In this document: positions 16,279-24,001 of the stretch, one piece after another | How the letters are laid out: each line of letters starts with the position of its first letter | Position numbering within the stretch: the stretch's first letter is position 1 | Assembly (NCBI RefSeq): GCF_003207795.1 | Contig: NZ_NIRT01000033.1 | Coordinates: forward strand, 1 to 32,557 | Reading direction: 5' to 3' | Length of the DNA: 32,557 bases | DNA from: Komagataeibacter nataicola | Lineage (GTDB): Bacteria; Pseudomonadota; Alphaproteobacteria; Acetobacterales; Acetobacteraceae | Made by a program: the position numbers and the translations under genes | Notes under the pieces: generated by a model | The model's database searches: none | Told to the model about the DNA's origin: nothing | The model's input: the letters and a program-made list of their open reading frames with translations, nothing else

Positions 16279-17199
16279 ATGACACTGACACCGCAGGTCA
16301 AGGCGATCCTTGACCACTACGAAAGTGACACGCCGGGCACCAAGGCCAACCTGTACCGACTCATGAACACCGGCAAGCTCGCGGGCACCGGCAAGCTGGT
16401 GATCCTGCCGGTCGATCAGGGCTTCGAGCACGGGCCGGGCCGCTCATTCGCCCCCAACCCGCCCGCCTATGACCCGCATTATCACTACTCGCTCGCCATC
16501 GAGGCCGGGCTGAACGCATTCGCAGCGCCGCTCGGCATGCTTGAGGCAGGGGCCAGCACGTTCGCGGGCCAGATCCCCACCATCCTCAAATGCAACAGCT
16601 CCGACAGCCTGACCACGCAGAAGAACCAGGCCGTGACCGGCACGGTCGCCGATGCGCTGCGGCTGGGCTGCTCGGCCATCGGGTTTACCATCTACCCGGC
16701 CAGCGACTACCAGTTCCACCAGATGGAGCAGCTGCGCGAGATGGCGCGCGAGGCCAAGAATGCGGGCCTTGCCGTGGTGGTGTGGAGCTACCCGCGCGGC
16801 CCGATGCTCGACAAGGCAGGCGAGACGGCCATCGACATCTGCGCCTATGCCGCCCACATCGCCGCCGAACTTGGCGCGCACATCATCAAGGTCAAGCCCC
16901 CTACCGAGGACCTGTGCCTGCCTGCGGCCAAAAAGGTCTATATCGATGAAAAGGTCGATATTTCCACCCTGCCCGCGCGAATCCGCCATGTGGTGCAGTC
17001 GGCCTTTGCGGGCCGCCGCATCGTGATCTTCTCGGGCGGCGAGCACACCACCACCGAGCACCTGCTCGACACCATCCGTGGCATCCACCAGGGCGGCGGG
17101 TTCGGCTCGATCATCGGGCGCAACACCTTCCAGCGCCCACGTGCCGAAGCGCTGAAGCTGCTCGGTGACATCACCGACATCTTCGCGCAGAAGGTCTGA
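16279..17199 (+). CDS. fba: Class I fructose-bisphosphate aldolase (DhnA/FbaB type)
   Basis: Interconverts fructose 1,6-bisphosphate with dihydroxyacetone phosphate and glyceraldehyde 3-phosphate. 306 residues from ATG 16279, with AGGGGA upstream; the longer frame starting at 15937 is out of frame with the neighbouring ORF and not used. Landmarks: LVILPVDQGFEHGPG, the strand and loop AIGFTIYPASDYQF, VVVWSYPRG, and HIIKVKPPTEDL, which carries the expected Schiff-base lysine. GGEHTTTEHLL and IIGRNTFQRP near the C terminus bind phosphate. Acetic acid bacteria generally use the pentose phosphate route and lack phosphofructokinase, so aldolase here probably works in the gluconeogenic direction. 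Confidence 0.95.
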   Translation: MTLTPQVKAILDHYESDTPGTKANLYRLMNTGKLAGTGKLVILPVDQGFEHGPGRSFAPNPPAYDPHYHYSLAIEAGLNAFAAPLGMLEAGASTFAGQIPTILKCNSSDSLTTQKNQAVTGTVADALRLGCSAIGFTIYPASDYQFHQMEQLREMAREAKNAGLAVVVWSYPRGPMLDKAGETAIDICAYAAHIAAELGAHIIKVKPPTEDLCLPAAKKVYIDEKVDISTLPARIRHVVQSAFAGRRIVIFSGGEHTTTEHLLDTIRGIHQGGGFGSIIGRNTFQRPRAEALKLLGDITDIFAQKV

Positions 17200-17213
17200 T
17201 CCTTCCACGCACT

Positions 17214-17244
17214 CCCCCGCATGGCAAAGCTGGCCATGCGGGGG
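17214..17244 (+). terminator. Strong hairpin after fba
   Basis: CCCCCGCATGGC (17214-17225) pairs perfectly with GCCATGCGGGGG (17233-17244), a 12-bp GC-rich stem with a seven-base loop. A second small hairpin (GCCACCG with CGGTGGC, 17251-17267) follows. Neither has a U-run, so this may be a Rho-assisted end or an mRNA-stabilising structure between fba and the thiE-like gene. Confidence 0.6.
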
Positions 17245-17283
17245 CTGTTCGCCACCGCCACGGTGGCATAGGATCGGCCCGAC

Positions 17284-17916
17284 ATGACCGATTGCCAGCT
17301 CTATCTCATCACCCCCGAATCGCTTGATCCGGCCACCTTCGCCCCCCTCCTGGCCGAGGCGCTCGACGCAGGCCCGGTTGCGGCGGTGCAGCTACGCCTC
17401 AAGAACGTGGATGACGACACGATTCGCCGCGCGGTGGACGTGCTCCAGCCCGTGACCCATGCGCGTGACGTGGCCTTCATCATGAATGACCGCCCCGACC
17501 TTGCGGTAAGCTGTGGCTGCGACGGGGCGCATGTGGGCATGGACGATACCGATGTGGCCACTGCCCGGCGCATGCTGGGCGAGGAACGCCAGCTTGGCGT
17601 GTCCTGCTATGACAGCCGCGACATGGCCCTGCGCGCGGGCGAGGCCGGTGCGGATTACGTGGCGTTTGGCGCGTTCTTCCCCTCGCCATCGAAAGAAACC
17701 GAAGTGCGGGCCGATCCGGCGCTGCTCACATGGTGGAGCAGCATGATCGAACTGCCGGTGGTGGCCATTGGCGGCATCACACCTGCAAACTGCGGCACGC
17801 TGGTGCGCGCGGGGGCGGATTTCCTGTCGGTCATCAGCGCGGTGTGGTCGCACCCTGAGGGGCCGGGGGCCGGCGTAAAGGCCATGAACATGGCGATTGC
17901 CGCAGCGGAAGAATAA
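17284..17916 (+). CDS. thiE: Thiamine-phosphate synthase (ThiE-like)
   Basis: Family members join hydroxymethylpyrimidine diphosphate and thiazole phosphate to thiamine phosphate. 210 residues in a TIM-barrel pattern: QLYLITPESLDP at the N terminus, AAVQLRLKNVDD where substrate-contacting residues lie, FIMNDRPDLAVSCGCDGAHV with the Asn-Asp pair, VSCYDS, and YVAFGAFFPSPSKE and VVAIGGITPANCGTLVRAGA, the phosphate-binding loops. The typical Q-R-K motif is altered to QLRLKN, so a divergent ThiE/TenI-type member is possible. I see no TPP riboswitch upstream. The stop codon lies within repeat copy C. Confidence 0.85.
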   Translation: MTDCQLYLITPESLDPATFAPLLAEALDAGPVAAVQLRLKNVDDDTIRRAVDVLQPVTHARDVAFIMNDRPDLAVSCGCDGAHVGMDDTDVATARRMLGEERQLGVSCYDSRDMALRAGEAGADYVAFGAFFPSPSKETEVRADPALLTWWSSMIELPVVAIGGITPANCGTLVRAGADFLSVISAVWSHPEGPGAGVKAMNMAIAAAEE

Positions 17917-17998
17917 AAGTTTCCGGAGAAGCGTCTTTCAAAGAACTTCGAAAGACGCCGCCTTTTTAAAAAAAGGCGGCACCCAGAAACTGTTAATT
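17912..17998 (+). repeat. Dispersed palindromic repeat, copy C (long form)
   Basis: It starts AATAAAAGTTTCCGGAG, has a first arm with one bulge (GAAGCGTCTTT against AAAGAACTTC), then a perfect second arm (GCCGCCTTTTT against AAAAAGGCGGC), and ends CACCCAGAAACTGTTAATT. Its two ends overlap the stop codons of both flanking convergent genes: TAA of the thiE-like gene (17914-17916) and TAA of the HEAT-repeat gene (17995-17993, minus strand). Confidence 0.9.
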
Positions 17999-19018
17999 AA
18001 TGGCCCGTGCCTGCTGCTGGCGCAGATAGCCCGCCCATCGCCGCACGGTTGGACTACGGTCTGCCTCAAGCACAGGCACAATCGTAGCCAGATCGGGAAA
18101 ATCCCGCCAGCAATACGCCAATGCCCGCAGCGCCGTGCGCCTGACCATGGCGGAGCGGTCAAGCAGGGCCGTGGCGATCAGGGCATTACGGTCAACGGGC
18201 AGCGTGACATTCCGCCGGGTCAGTTCTGGCGCGGGGCGGTTGAGGCCCAGCGATTTGTTCACCCATTCCTGCCGGATGCCCGTTTTCCATCGCGCCTGCC
18301 CCCATAACAGCACCTGTAGCGCCGTTGCCCGCACGCTGGCCTGCCGGGCCATACTGGCCAGCATGGGCAGCGCAACATCAAGCAGCGGCGTGCGCAGGAA
18401 ATAGCGCAGGGTCACCGCCAGCGGGCCATCGCATGCGGTGGCAAACCGCGCGACCAGCAGCACCCGCACGGTGGGGCGGGCGAATAACTGGTCCATGCAG
18501 GCAGCCTGCGCGGGTGCCCAGCGGGTCCAGTCCTGCCAGCTTGCCCGCAGGGCCAGGCCCATGGCGACCGCAATATCGGGCGCAACCTGCGGGAACAGCC
18601 TGCCTGCACACCGTGCAGCGGCCTCGCGCACGGGGCCAGCCCAGTCATTGAGGCGCATGGCAAGGGCTGCCAGCATGAAAGGCGAGCGCGGCACGGTGGC
18701 CAGCGCGTTGAGGGCAGCCTCACGCACATGGCCATCGCGGTGCACTATGAGAACCTGCGCCAGCATGGGCATGGTGGCCAGCACGCCGCATATGCGGCGG
18801 CGATCCTTTCGGGGGTCTGTTACGGGGTAACAAAAACAGCACAACGCCTGTCCGGCCCGTACACTGGCCGTAACAACCTGCGCCGCTGGCAGGCCATCCA
18901 GCCTTGCAACACACGCCGCGACAAGGCCGGGGGGCGGCGCAATCCCTGCCAGCAGGCATTGGCCAAGCGCAACGAGGTCCGCCTCGAGCGCAGAGGGCAG
19001 GTCGTAATCCGTCAACAT
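17993..19018 (-). CDS. HEAT-repeat protein of unknown function
   Basis: 341 residues from ATG 19018 (MLTDYDLPSALEADLV); a TTG start at 19120 would add 34 residues. At least four HEAT-like helical repeats are visible, each with a Val-Arg-x-x-Ala core: DGHVREAALNALA, AGPVREAAARCAG, SAMVRRTALRALA and SPTVRRWAGYLRQ. The middle contains Trp-rich WQDWTRWAPAQAACMDQL. HEAT arrays bind proteins or nucleic acids; I cannot tell which. No signal peptide. Flanked on both sides by dispersed repeats (copies C and D), which isolates it as a single-gene unit. Confidence 0.75.
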   Translation of the reverse strand: MLTDYDLPSALEADLVALGQCLLAGIAPPPGLVAACVARLDGLPAAQVVTASVRAGQALCCFCYPVTDPRKDRRRICGVLATMPMLAQVLIVHRDGHVREAALNALATVPRSPFMLAALAMRLNDWAGPVREAAARCAGRLFPQVAPDIAVAMGLALRASWQDWTRWAPAQAACMDQLFARPTVRVLLVARFATACDGPLAVTLRYFLRTPLLDVALPMLASMARQASVRATALQVLLWGQARWKTGIRQEWVNKSLGLNRPAPELTRRNVTLPVDRNALIATALLDRSAMVRRTALRALAYCWRDFPDLATIVPVLEADRSPTVRRWAGYLRQQQARAIN

Positions 19019-19139
19019 GGCAAGAAAAGCTCCATGACCAGGTTCAGGCACCCAAAACGGGATCAATACCTGCCGACAGGAGGCCGGTGATCTTTTTACC
19101 AGCGAGGCCGCGGGTTGCAAATCCTGATAGACTAAAAAG

Positions 19140-19226
19140 AATAAAAGTTTTTGGTGAAGCTTTTTTCAAAAAGCTTCGAAAAGACGCCGCCTTTTTGAAA
19201 AAAGGCGGCACCCAAAAACTTTTATT
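19140..19226 (+). repeat. Dispersed palindromic repeat, copy D (best-preserved, type copy)
   Basis: 87 bases. Outer inverted repeat AATAAAAGTTTTTGG (19140-19154) against CCAAAAACTTTTATT (19212-19226), 15 of 15 matches. Arm 1: GAAGCTTTTT-TC-AAAAAGCTTC, a perfect 10-bp stem. A short linker (GAAAAGAC) follows, then arm 2: GCCGCCTTTTT-GA-AAAAAGGCGGC, a perfect 11-bp stem. Folded, this gives a three-way junction. It lies 14 bases after the end of epmA and upstream of the HEAT-repeat gene. Confidence 0.95.
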
Positions 19227-19239
19227 ACTTTCTAGTATT

Positions 19240-20262
19240 TTACGATCCGGCTCCCAGCCACTGCACATCCGCAATGCGGTTCGTGCCCGCCGCCAGCATC
19301 ACCAGCCGGTCAAAGCCCAGCGCAATGCCCGCGCAGGGCGGCAGGGTGCCAAGGGCTGACAGAAAGGCTTCATCCATCGGCCAGTCCAGCCCGGATTCGC
19401 CGGGGTACAGGGCTGCGCGCCGCGCCCGGTCGGCCTCAAAGCGGGCGCGCTGCTCGGCGGGGTCGGTCAGTTCCTCAAACGCATTGGCCAGTTCGATGCC
19501 CCCTGCATAAAGCTCAAAACGCAGCGCCACGCGCGGGTCGGCGGGATCGCGCCGGGCCAGCGCCGCCTGGCTTGCGGGCCAGTGGGTGAGAAAAGTGGGG
19601 CGCGTGCGGCCGATATGCGGCTCGATGCGCGCCATCATCAGGCGGAAGAACAGATCCTCCCACGTCTCGCCCCGGCGCAGGTCACAGCCTGCCGCCTCAG
19701 CCAGCGCCGGGGCGTCGCCCTCATGGGCAAGAATGTCCACCCCCGCATAGCGCGCGAAGGCTTCGGCAACCGTCAGGCGCTCGAAGGGGGCAGTCGTACT
19801 GATTTCATTTTCCCCTGCCCGCACCACCGGCGGCAGGACCGCGCGCAGCAGGGATTCGGTTTCATCCATCAGCCCTGCCAGCGTCGCACCCGGGCGGTAC
19901 CATTCCAGCATGGTGAACTCATGGGCGTGCAGCCTGCTGCCCTCTTCATTGCGCCACACCCGCGCCAGTTGGTACACGGGCAGGCCGGTGGCGGCGACGA
20001 TGCGCTTCATGGCGAATTCCGGGCTGGTGTGCAGCCACAACCGCTCGCGGCTGCCATCGACCCCCGCGCGCTCGGTGGCAAACACCTTGAGGTGCACTTC
20101 CTCGCCCGGAGTCGGCACGGCGTAGGGGGTCTCGACTTCCGTATAGCCACGCGCATCAAAAAACGCCCGCACCCCGCGCAGCACGAGGTTGCGGCGCAAT
20201 AGCCGCGGCAGCCGGTCGGCAATGCGGGCGCAGTCGGGGCGTGGAGGCAGGGACTCGGGCAT
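19240..20262 (-). CDS. epmA: EF-P--(R)-beta-lysine ligase EpmA (PoxA/GenX)
   Basis: A lysyl-tRNA-synthetase-like enzyme that attaches (R)-beta-lysine to EF-P. 340 residues from ATG 20262. It has the class II synthetase catalytic core but lacks the anticodon-binding domain, the defining feature of the PoxA/GenX group. Motifs: VRAFFDARGYTEVETPYAV (motif 1 region), LHTSPEFAMKRIVAA, VYQLARVWRNEE (motif 2), and GIALGFDRLVMLAAGTNRI (motif 3) at the C terminus. It is divergent from epmB with about 50 bases between, so the two modification genes share a regulatory region. The 939-residue frame that covers this region is an artefact of open GC-rich sequence. Confidence 0.95.
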   Translation of the reverse strand: MPESLPPRPDCARIADRLPRLLRRNLVLRGVRAFFDARGYTEVETPYAVPTPGEEVHLKVFATERAGVDGSRERLWLHTSPEFAMKRIVAATGLPVYQLARVWRNEEGSRLHAHEFTMLEWYRPGATLAGLMDETESLLRAVLPPVVRAGENEISTTAPFERLTVAEAFARYAGVDILAHEGDAPALAEAAGCDLRRGETWEDLFFRLMMARIEPHIGRTRPTFLTHWPASQAALARRDPADPRVALRFELYAGGIELANAFEELTDPAEQRARFEADRARRAALYPGESGLDWPMDEAFLSALGTLPPCAGIALGFDRLVMLAAGTNRIADVQWLGAGS

Positions 20263-20313
20263 GGGGCACGCTCTTTGGTTGCAGCGGACGGATACGCGCA
20301 GTACAGCCCCCGC

Positions 20314-21378
20314 ATGGCACTCCCGGTCAATCCCCCCCAGCCCCCGCGCACGCTGCGCAGCGTGGCCGACCTGCTTGCGGCAGGACTGATCACGCCCGCG
20401 CAGGCCCCGGCGCTGGAAAATGTGGCGCAACACTACGCCACCGCCATTCCGCCCGCCTTTGCCGACCTGATCGAGACCCCGGATGACCCGATCGGCCGCC
20501 AGGTCATTCCCGATGCGGCGGAATGCCATACCGACCCCACGGAAGACCCGGACCCGATTGGCGATGACGCACTCTCCCCCGTGCCGGGCATCGTGCATCG
20601 CTATGCCGACCGCGCGCTGCTCAAGCCGCTGCTGGTCTGCCCGCTTTACTGCCGCTTCTGCTTCCGCCGCGAGCATGTCGGCCCCGGCGGCGGCGTGCTT
20701 GATGAGGCCGCCCTTGTGCGCGCGCTCGACTGGCTGCGCACGCATACGGACATTCATGAAGTCGTGATGACCGGCGGCGACCCGCTCATGCTCTCGGCGC
20801 GGCGCATGCGCATGATCATGCAGGCCCTTGAGGGCATGACGCACATCCACACCATCCGCATCCACTCCCGCGTGCCGGTGGCCGATCCCGACCGGCTGGA
20901 TGAGGCGATGGCCGCAGCCCTCGAGACCACGCGCTCGATGTGGCTGGTGCTTCATGTCAACCACGCCCGCGAACTCACGCCCGCAGCCCGCGCCGCCATC
21001 CGCCGCGTGCAGGCGCGCGCCATACCGGTGCTGGGGCAATCCGTGCTGCTGCGCGGCGTAAATGATACGCCCGAGGCGCTCGAGGCGCTTTTGCGCGCGC
21101 AGGTGGCCGCCCGCATCCGCCCCTATTACCTGCACCAGCTTGACCCTGCACCCGGCACCGCGCGCTTTCACGTGCCCATACGCGAGGGGCAGCGCCTGCT
21201 GGCCAGCCTGCGCGGGCGGGTGACGGGCATTGCCTGGCCGACCTATGTGCTCGACATTCCCGGCGGGCATGGCAAGGTGCCGATCGGGCCGGATTACCTG
21301 CGCACCGGGCCCGATGGCATGCTCCATGCACTGGCGCCTGATGGCACGCTGCACCGCCTTGCGCGCGAACGGGGCTGA
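20314..21378 (+). CDS. epmB: EF-P beta-lysylation protein EpmB (lysine 2,3-aminomutase family)
   Basis: Radical-SAM, PLP-dependent lysine 2,3-aminomutase that makes the (R)-beta-lysine used by EpmA. 354 residues from ATG 20314; an upstream TTG at 20275 would add 13. The 4Fe-4S cluster motif is C109-PLY-C113-RF-C116 (CPLYCRFCFRRE). MTGGDPLML follows. The PLP-binding lysine is in DIPGGHGKVPIGP, the counterpart of the PGGGGK motif of lysine aminomutases. It lacks the C-terminal zinc-tetramerisation extension of clostridial enzymes, consistent with the EpmB branch. efp follows 87 bases downstream. Confidence 0.95.
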   Translation: MALPVNPPQPPRTLRSVADLLAAGLITPAQAPALENVAQHYATAIPPAFADLIETPDDPIGRQVIPDAAECHTDPTEDPDPIGDDALSPVPGIVHRYADRALLKPLLVCPLYCRFCFRREHVGPGGGVLDEAALVRALDWLRTHTDIHEVVMTGGDPLMLSARRMRMIMQALEGMTHIHTIRIHSRVPVADPDRLDEAMAAALETTRSMWLVLHVNHARELTPAARAAIRRVQARAIPVLGQSVLLRGVNDTPEALEALLRAQVAARIRPYYLHQLDPAPGTARFHVPIREGQRLLASLRGRVTGIAWPTYVLDIPGGHGKVPIGPDYLRTGPDGMLHALAPDGTLHRLARERG

Positions 21379-21465
21379 AAAGAAGGGCGCGAAACCTTGC
21401 CCTTCCGCGCGCGGGGCGCTAGAAGCCGAACCGCCATACTTCCCACAACCATCACAGGGACCACC

Positions 21466-22032
21466 ATGAAGCAGCAGGCAAACCTGATCCGTGCCGGGCA
21501 GGTCATCGAGCACGACGGCCGTCGCTGGACGGTCCTGAAGCAGCAGATCATCACGCCGGGCAAGGGTGGCGCATTCATCCAGGTGGAAATGCGCGACCTC
21601 AAGACCGGCAACAAGACCAACGAGCGCTGGCGCACCGCCGACACCGTTGAACGCCTGATGACCGAGGAGAAGGAATACACCTACTCCTACATGGACGGCG
21701 ACAACATCGTGCTCATGGACCCCGAGACCTTCGAGCAGCTGCTCCTGCCGCTTGACCTGCTGGGCGATCAGGCCCCCTTCCTGCAGGACAACATGACCCT
21801 GGTACTCAACCTCGTGGAAGGCGACCCGGTTGGCGTGACGCTGCCAGCCCAGGTGACCCTTGAGGTGGTCGAGGCCGACCCTGTGGTGAAGGGCCAGACG
21901 GCAAGCTCGTCCTACAAGCCCGCCCGCCTGTCCAACGGCGTGAAAACCATGGTGCCCCCCTTCATTGAAGCCGGCGAGCGCATCGTGGTCCGCACCGAGG
22001 ACAGCAGCTACGTCGAGCGCGCCAAGTCCTGA
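21466..22032 (+). CDS. efp: Translation elongation factor P
   Basis: Rescues ribosomes stalled at proline stretches. 188 residues from ATG 21466, with AGGGA upstream. The modification loop reads TPGKGGAF, with Lys33 as the beta-lysylated residue. The rest matches EF-P: VEMRDLKTGNKTNERWRTAD, YMDGDNIVLMDPETFEQL, and the C-terminal OB domain (VNGV-type region SNGVKTMVPPFIEAGERIVVRTED). With epmA and epmB adjacent, the whole core pathway is in 2.8 kb. Proline-rich proteins encoded nearby (the TonB-like and OmpA-like genes) are the kind of targets that need it. Confidence 0.97.
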   Translation: MKQQANLIRAGQVIEHDGRRWTVLKQQIITPGKGGAFIQVEMRDLKTGNKTNERWRTADTVERLMTEEKEYTYSYMDGDNIVLMDPETFEQLLLPLDLLGDQAPFLQDNMTLVLNLVEGDPVGVTLPAQVTLEVVEADPVVKGQTASSSYKPARLSNGVKTMVPPFIEAGERIVVRTEDSSYVERAKS

Positions 22033-22040
22033 CCCCACGG

Positions 22041-22080
22041 GGCGGCAGCCTGCCCGCATGCAGGCCGCCTCCCGTTTTTT
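22041..22080 (+). terminator. Rho-independent terminator of efp
   Basis: GGCGGCAGCCTGC (22041-22053) pairs with GCAGGCCGCC (22060-22069) with a small bulge. TCCCG and a run of six T follow. It begins eight bases after the efp stop. Confidence 0.8.
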
Positions 22081-22131
22081 CCTTCACCCTTCACACCCGT
22101 TCCACCGCCGAACCAGACAGGACCGATCACC

Positions 22132-22959
22132 GTGGCAATGCGACTCTCTCCCCATATGACGGTGATGCAGAACGCTGCCCAGAAGGCCGCACGCCGCCTT
22201 CTGCGTGACTTCAGCGAAGTCGAGCAGCTTCAGGTCAGCATCAAGGGGCCTGGCGATTTCGTCTCGCAGGCCGACCTGCGGGCCGAAACCACCATCCACG
22301 AGGAACTGGCACGCGCCCGGCCCGGCTACGCCTTCCTGATGGAGGAAAGCGGTGCCTCGGGCAGCGAAGGCTGGACATGGCGCTGGGTGATCGACCCGCT
22401 CGATGGCACCACCAACTTCCTGCACGGCGTGCCGCACTGGGCCATTTCCATCGGCCTGCAGCGCCGCCTGCCCGATGGCACGATCGAGATCGTGGCAGGG
22501 CTGGTGTACAACCCCGTAGCCAACGAGATGTTCTGGGCCGAAAAGGGCGTTGGCGCATTCCTCAACGACCGCCGCCTGCGCGTATCGGCCCGCCGGTCGA
22601 TGAACGAGGCGCTGTTCGCCACCGGCATTCCGTTCGCCAAGGTCTCGGCGCGCAACCGCCTGTCGTTTGCGCGCACGCTGGGCGCGCTCATGCCGCAGGT
22701 GGCGGGCATCCGCCGATTCGGCGCCGCCGCCCTCGACCTCGCCTGGGTCGCGGCTGGCCGGTATGACGGCTACTGGGAACTGGGCATCAAGCCGTGGGAC
22801 TGCGCGGCCGGCATCCTGCTCGTGCGCGAGGCCGGTGGCTACGCAACCGACCCGGCGGGCGAGGATCTCAACGATCTTGCGGCCTCCATCGATGCGGTGG
22901 TGGGCAACCCCCACATGCATGGCCCTCTGCGCGAACTCGTGGCCAGCAGCATCGACTGA
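22132..22959 (+). CDS. Inositol monophosphatase family protein
   Basis: 275 residues from GTG 22132 (an ATG lies two codons further), with AGGACC upstream. Li-sensitive Mg-dependent phosphatase signatures: MEESG with the metal-binding Glu, WVIDPLDGTTNFLHGVPHW (about residues 84-102), and the C-terminal GIKPWDCAAGILLVREAGG. N-terminal FVSQADLRAE supplies another metal ligand. Family members hydrolyse inositol phosphates or 3'-phosphoadenosine 5'-phosphate, and SuhB also aids ribosomal RNA transcription; the subtype is not decided by sequence. Next to the envelope genes, so possibly cotranscribed with them. Confidence 0.93.
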   Translation: MAMRLSPHMTVMQNAAQKAARRLLRDFSEVEQLQVSIKGPGDFVSQADLRAETTIHEELARARPGYAFLMEESGASGSEGWTWRWVIDPLDGTTNFLHGVPHWAISIGLQRRLPDGTIEIVAGLVYNPVANEMFWAEKGVGAFLNDRRLRVSARRSMNEALFATGIPFAKVSARNRLSFARTLGALMPQVAGIRRFGAAALDLAWVAAGRYDGYWELGIKPWDCAAGILLVREAGGYATDPAGEDLNDLAASIDAVVGNPHMHGPLRELVASSID

Positions 22960-23032
22960 TGCGCGGCACGGGCCCCTGTGGCCCGTTTGCCGATTGCGCC
23001 CCCGCCTGCGGCCCGGTAGCCTGCCGGGCATA

Positions 23033-23989
23033 ATGCAGCACACATTCCCCTCCCTTCCCCGCCGGTCCGCGCGCGTGCTGGCCGTGCTGGGTGTTGCCAC
23101 CTGCGCCCTGCTGGGCAGTGCGCAGGCGCAGGTCACCACCAGCAGGAGCGCGCTCGACGCGCTTGGCGCCCCCAAGAAACGCGCCACCATGCTGCCCGAT
23201 GGCGGCAGCATGAGCCTGTCGGGCGCCACCATGCCCGACACGCCGGACAGCGCCACCAGCGCGCCGCCCGCAGCCGAGCTGCCCCCCACGCCCACGGCCC
23301 GCCCACGGAAGGGTGCCAGCACCCCGCCACCCGCCACCCGTCACGCAACCGCTCCGGCCCCGGCGCCAGCACCGCAGGCCGCAAGCCCCGCGCCAGCGCC
23401 CGCCGCAGCAGCCCCGGCCGGCACGCACGCGACAACAGCGCCCCCCACCACGAGCGGGGCCACCAATGCAGTCGCCCCCGCCGCCGCCATTGCCGCCCTG
23501 CCGCCGGTAGCCGCCAGACCACCCGACAACCCGGTGCTGCACCCGCCCGAGACGCATGTGCCGCTGCACCCCTTCACGCCCCCGCCCGAGGTCAAGGCCG
23601 ACCCGCAGGCACGCGGCCGGGCGGAAAAGGTTACGGGTGGCACGCGCCTGCACTTCACCACGCAGTCAGCGGACATGAATCCGCGCATGGTTACGGCCCT
23701 GCAAACATTTGCCACAATCATGCAAAAGCTGCCGGACCAGCACATCAACATCGTGGCCTATGGCGAAGGCCGCCCCGATGATCCCTCCACGCCACGGCGG
23801 GTTGCCTTGAGCCGCGGGCTTGCCGCGCGCTCGGTACTGATCCACGCGGGCGTGGCCCCCACCCGCATCTATGTGCGCGCCATCGGCCTGCCCGATGAGA
23901 ACGCCCAGGGCGCGGGTGCGGATTGTGTTGACGTAACCCGTTCCGGTGTGGTGGCCTCAAACACCCCTACCGACCCACCGGCGCATTAA
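23033..23989 (+). CDS. Exported Ala/Pro-rich protein with OmpA-like C-terminal domain
   Basis: 318 residues. A signal peptide with a twin-arginine-free basic n-region (MQHTFPSLPRRSARV) and cleavage after GSAQA. About 150 residues rich in Ala, Pro and Thr follow (residues 60-200), probably an extended spacer. The C-terminal 110 residues fit an OmpA-like peptidoglycan-binding fold: TRLHFTTQSADMNPRMVTAL, INIVAYGEGRPDD, RVALSRGLAARSVLIHAGV and RIYVRAIG. It is 12 bases upstream of the MotA-like gene, whose ribosome binding site overlaps the stop of this one, so they are coupled. The start has no strong ribosome binding site. Confidence 0.75.
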   Translation: MQHTFPSLPRRSARVLAVLGVATCALLGSAQAQVTTSRSALDALGAPKKRATMLPDGGSMSLSGATMPDTPDSATSAPPAAELPPTPTARPRKGASTPPPATRHATAPAPAPAPQAASPAPAPAAAAPAGTHATTAPPTTSGATNAVAPAAAIAALPPVAARPPDNPVLHPPETHVPLHPFTPPPEVKADPQARGRAEKVTGGTRLHFTTQSADMNPRMVTALQTFATIMQKLPDQHINIVAYGEGRPDDPSTPRRVALSRGLAARSVLIHAGVAPTRIYVRAIGLPDENAQGAGADCVDVTRSGVVASNTPTDPPAH

Positions 23990-24001
23990 GGAAACCATTG
24001 C

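Noticed and set aside
17200-17283. TPP riboswitch before the thiE-like gene
   Set aside because: Only two simple hairpins are seen after fba; no CTGAGA-type THI box is present.
19240-22059. A 939-residue open frame on the minus strand
   Set aside because: Only the 3' third (epmA) is a real gene. The rest runs antisense to epmB and efp, both with full motifs, and is open only because of high GC content.
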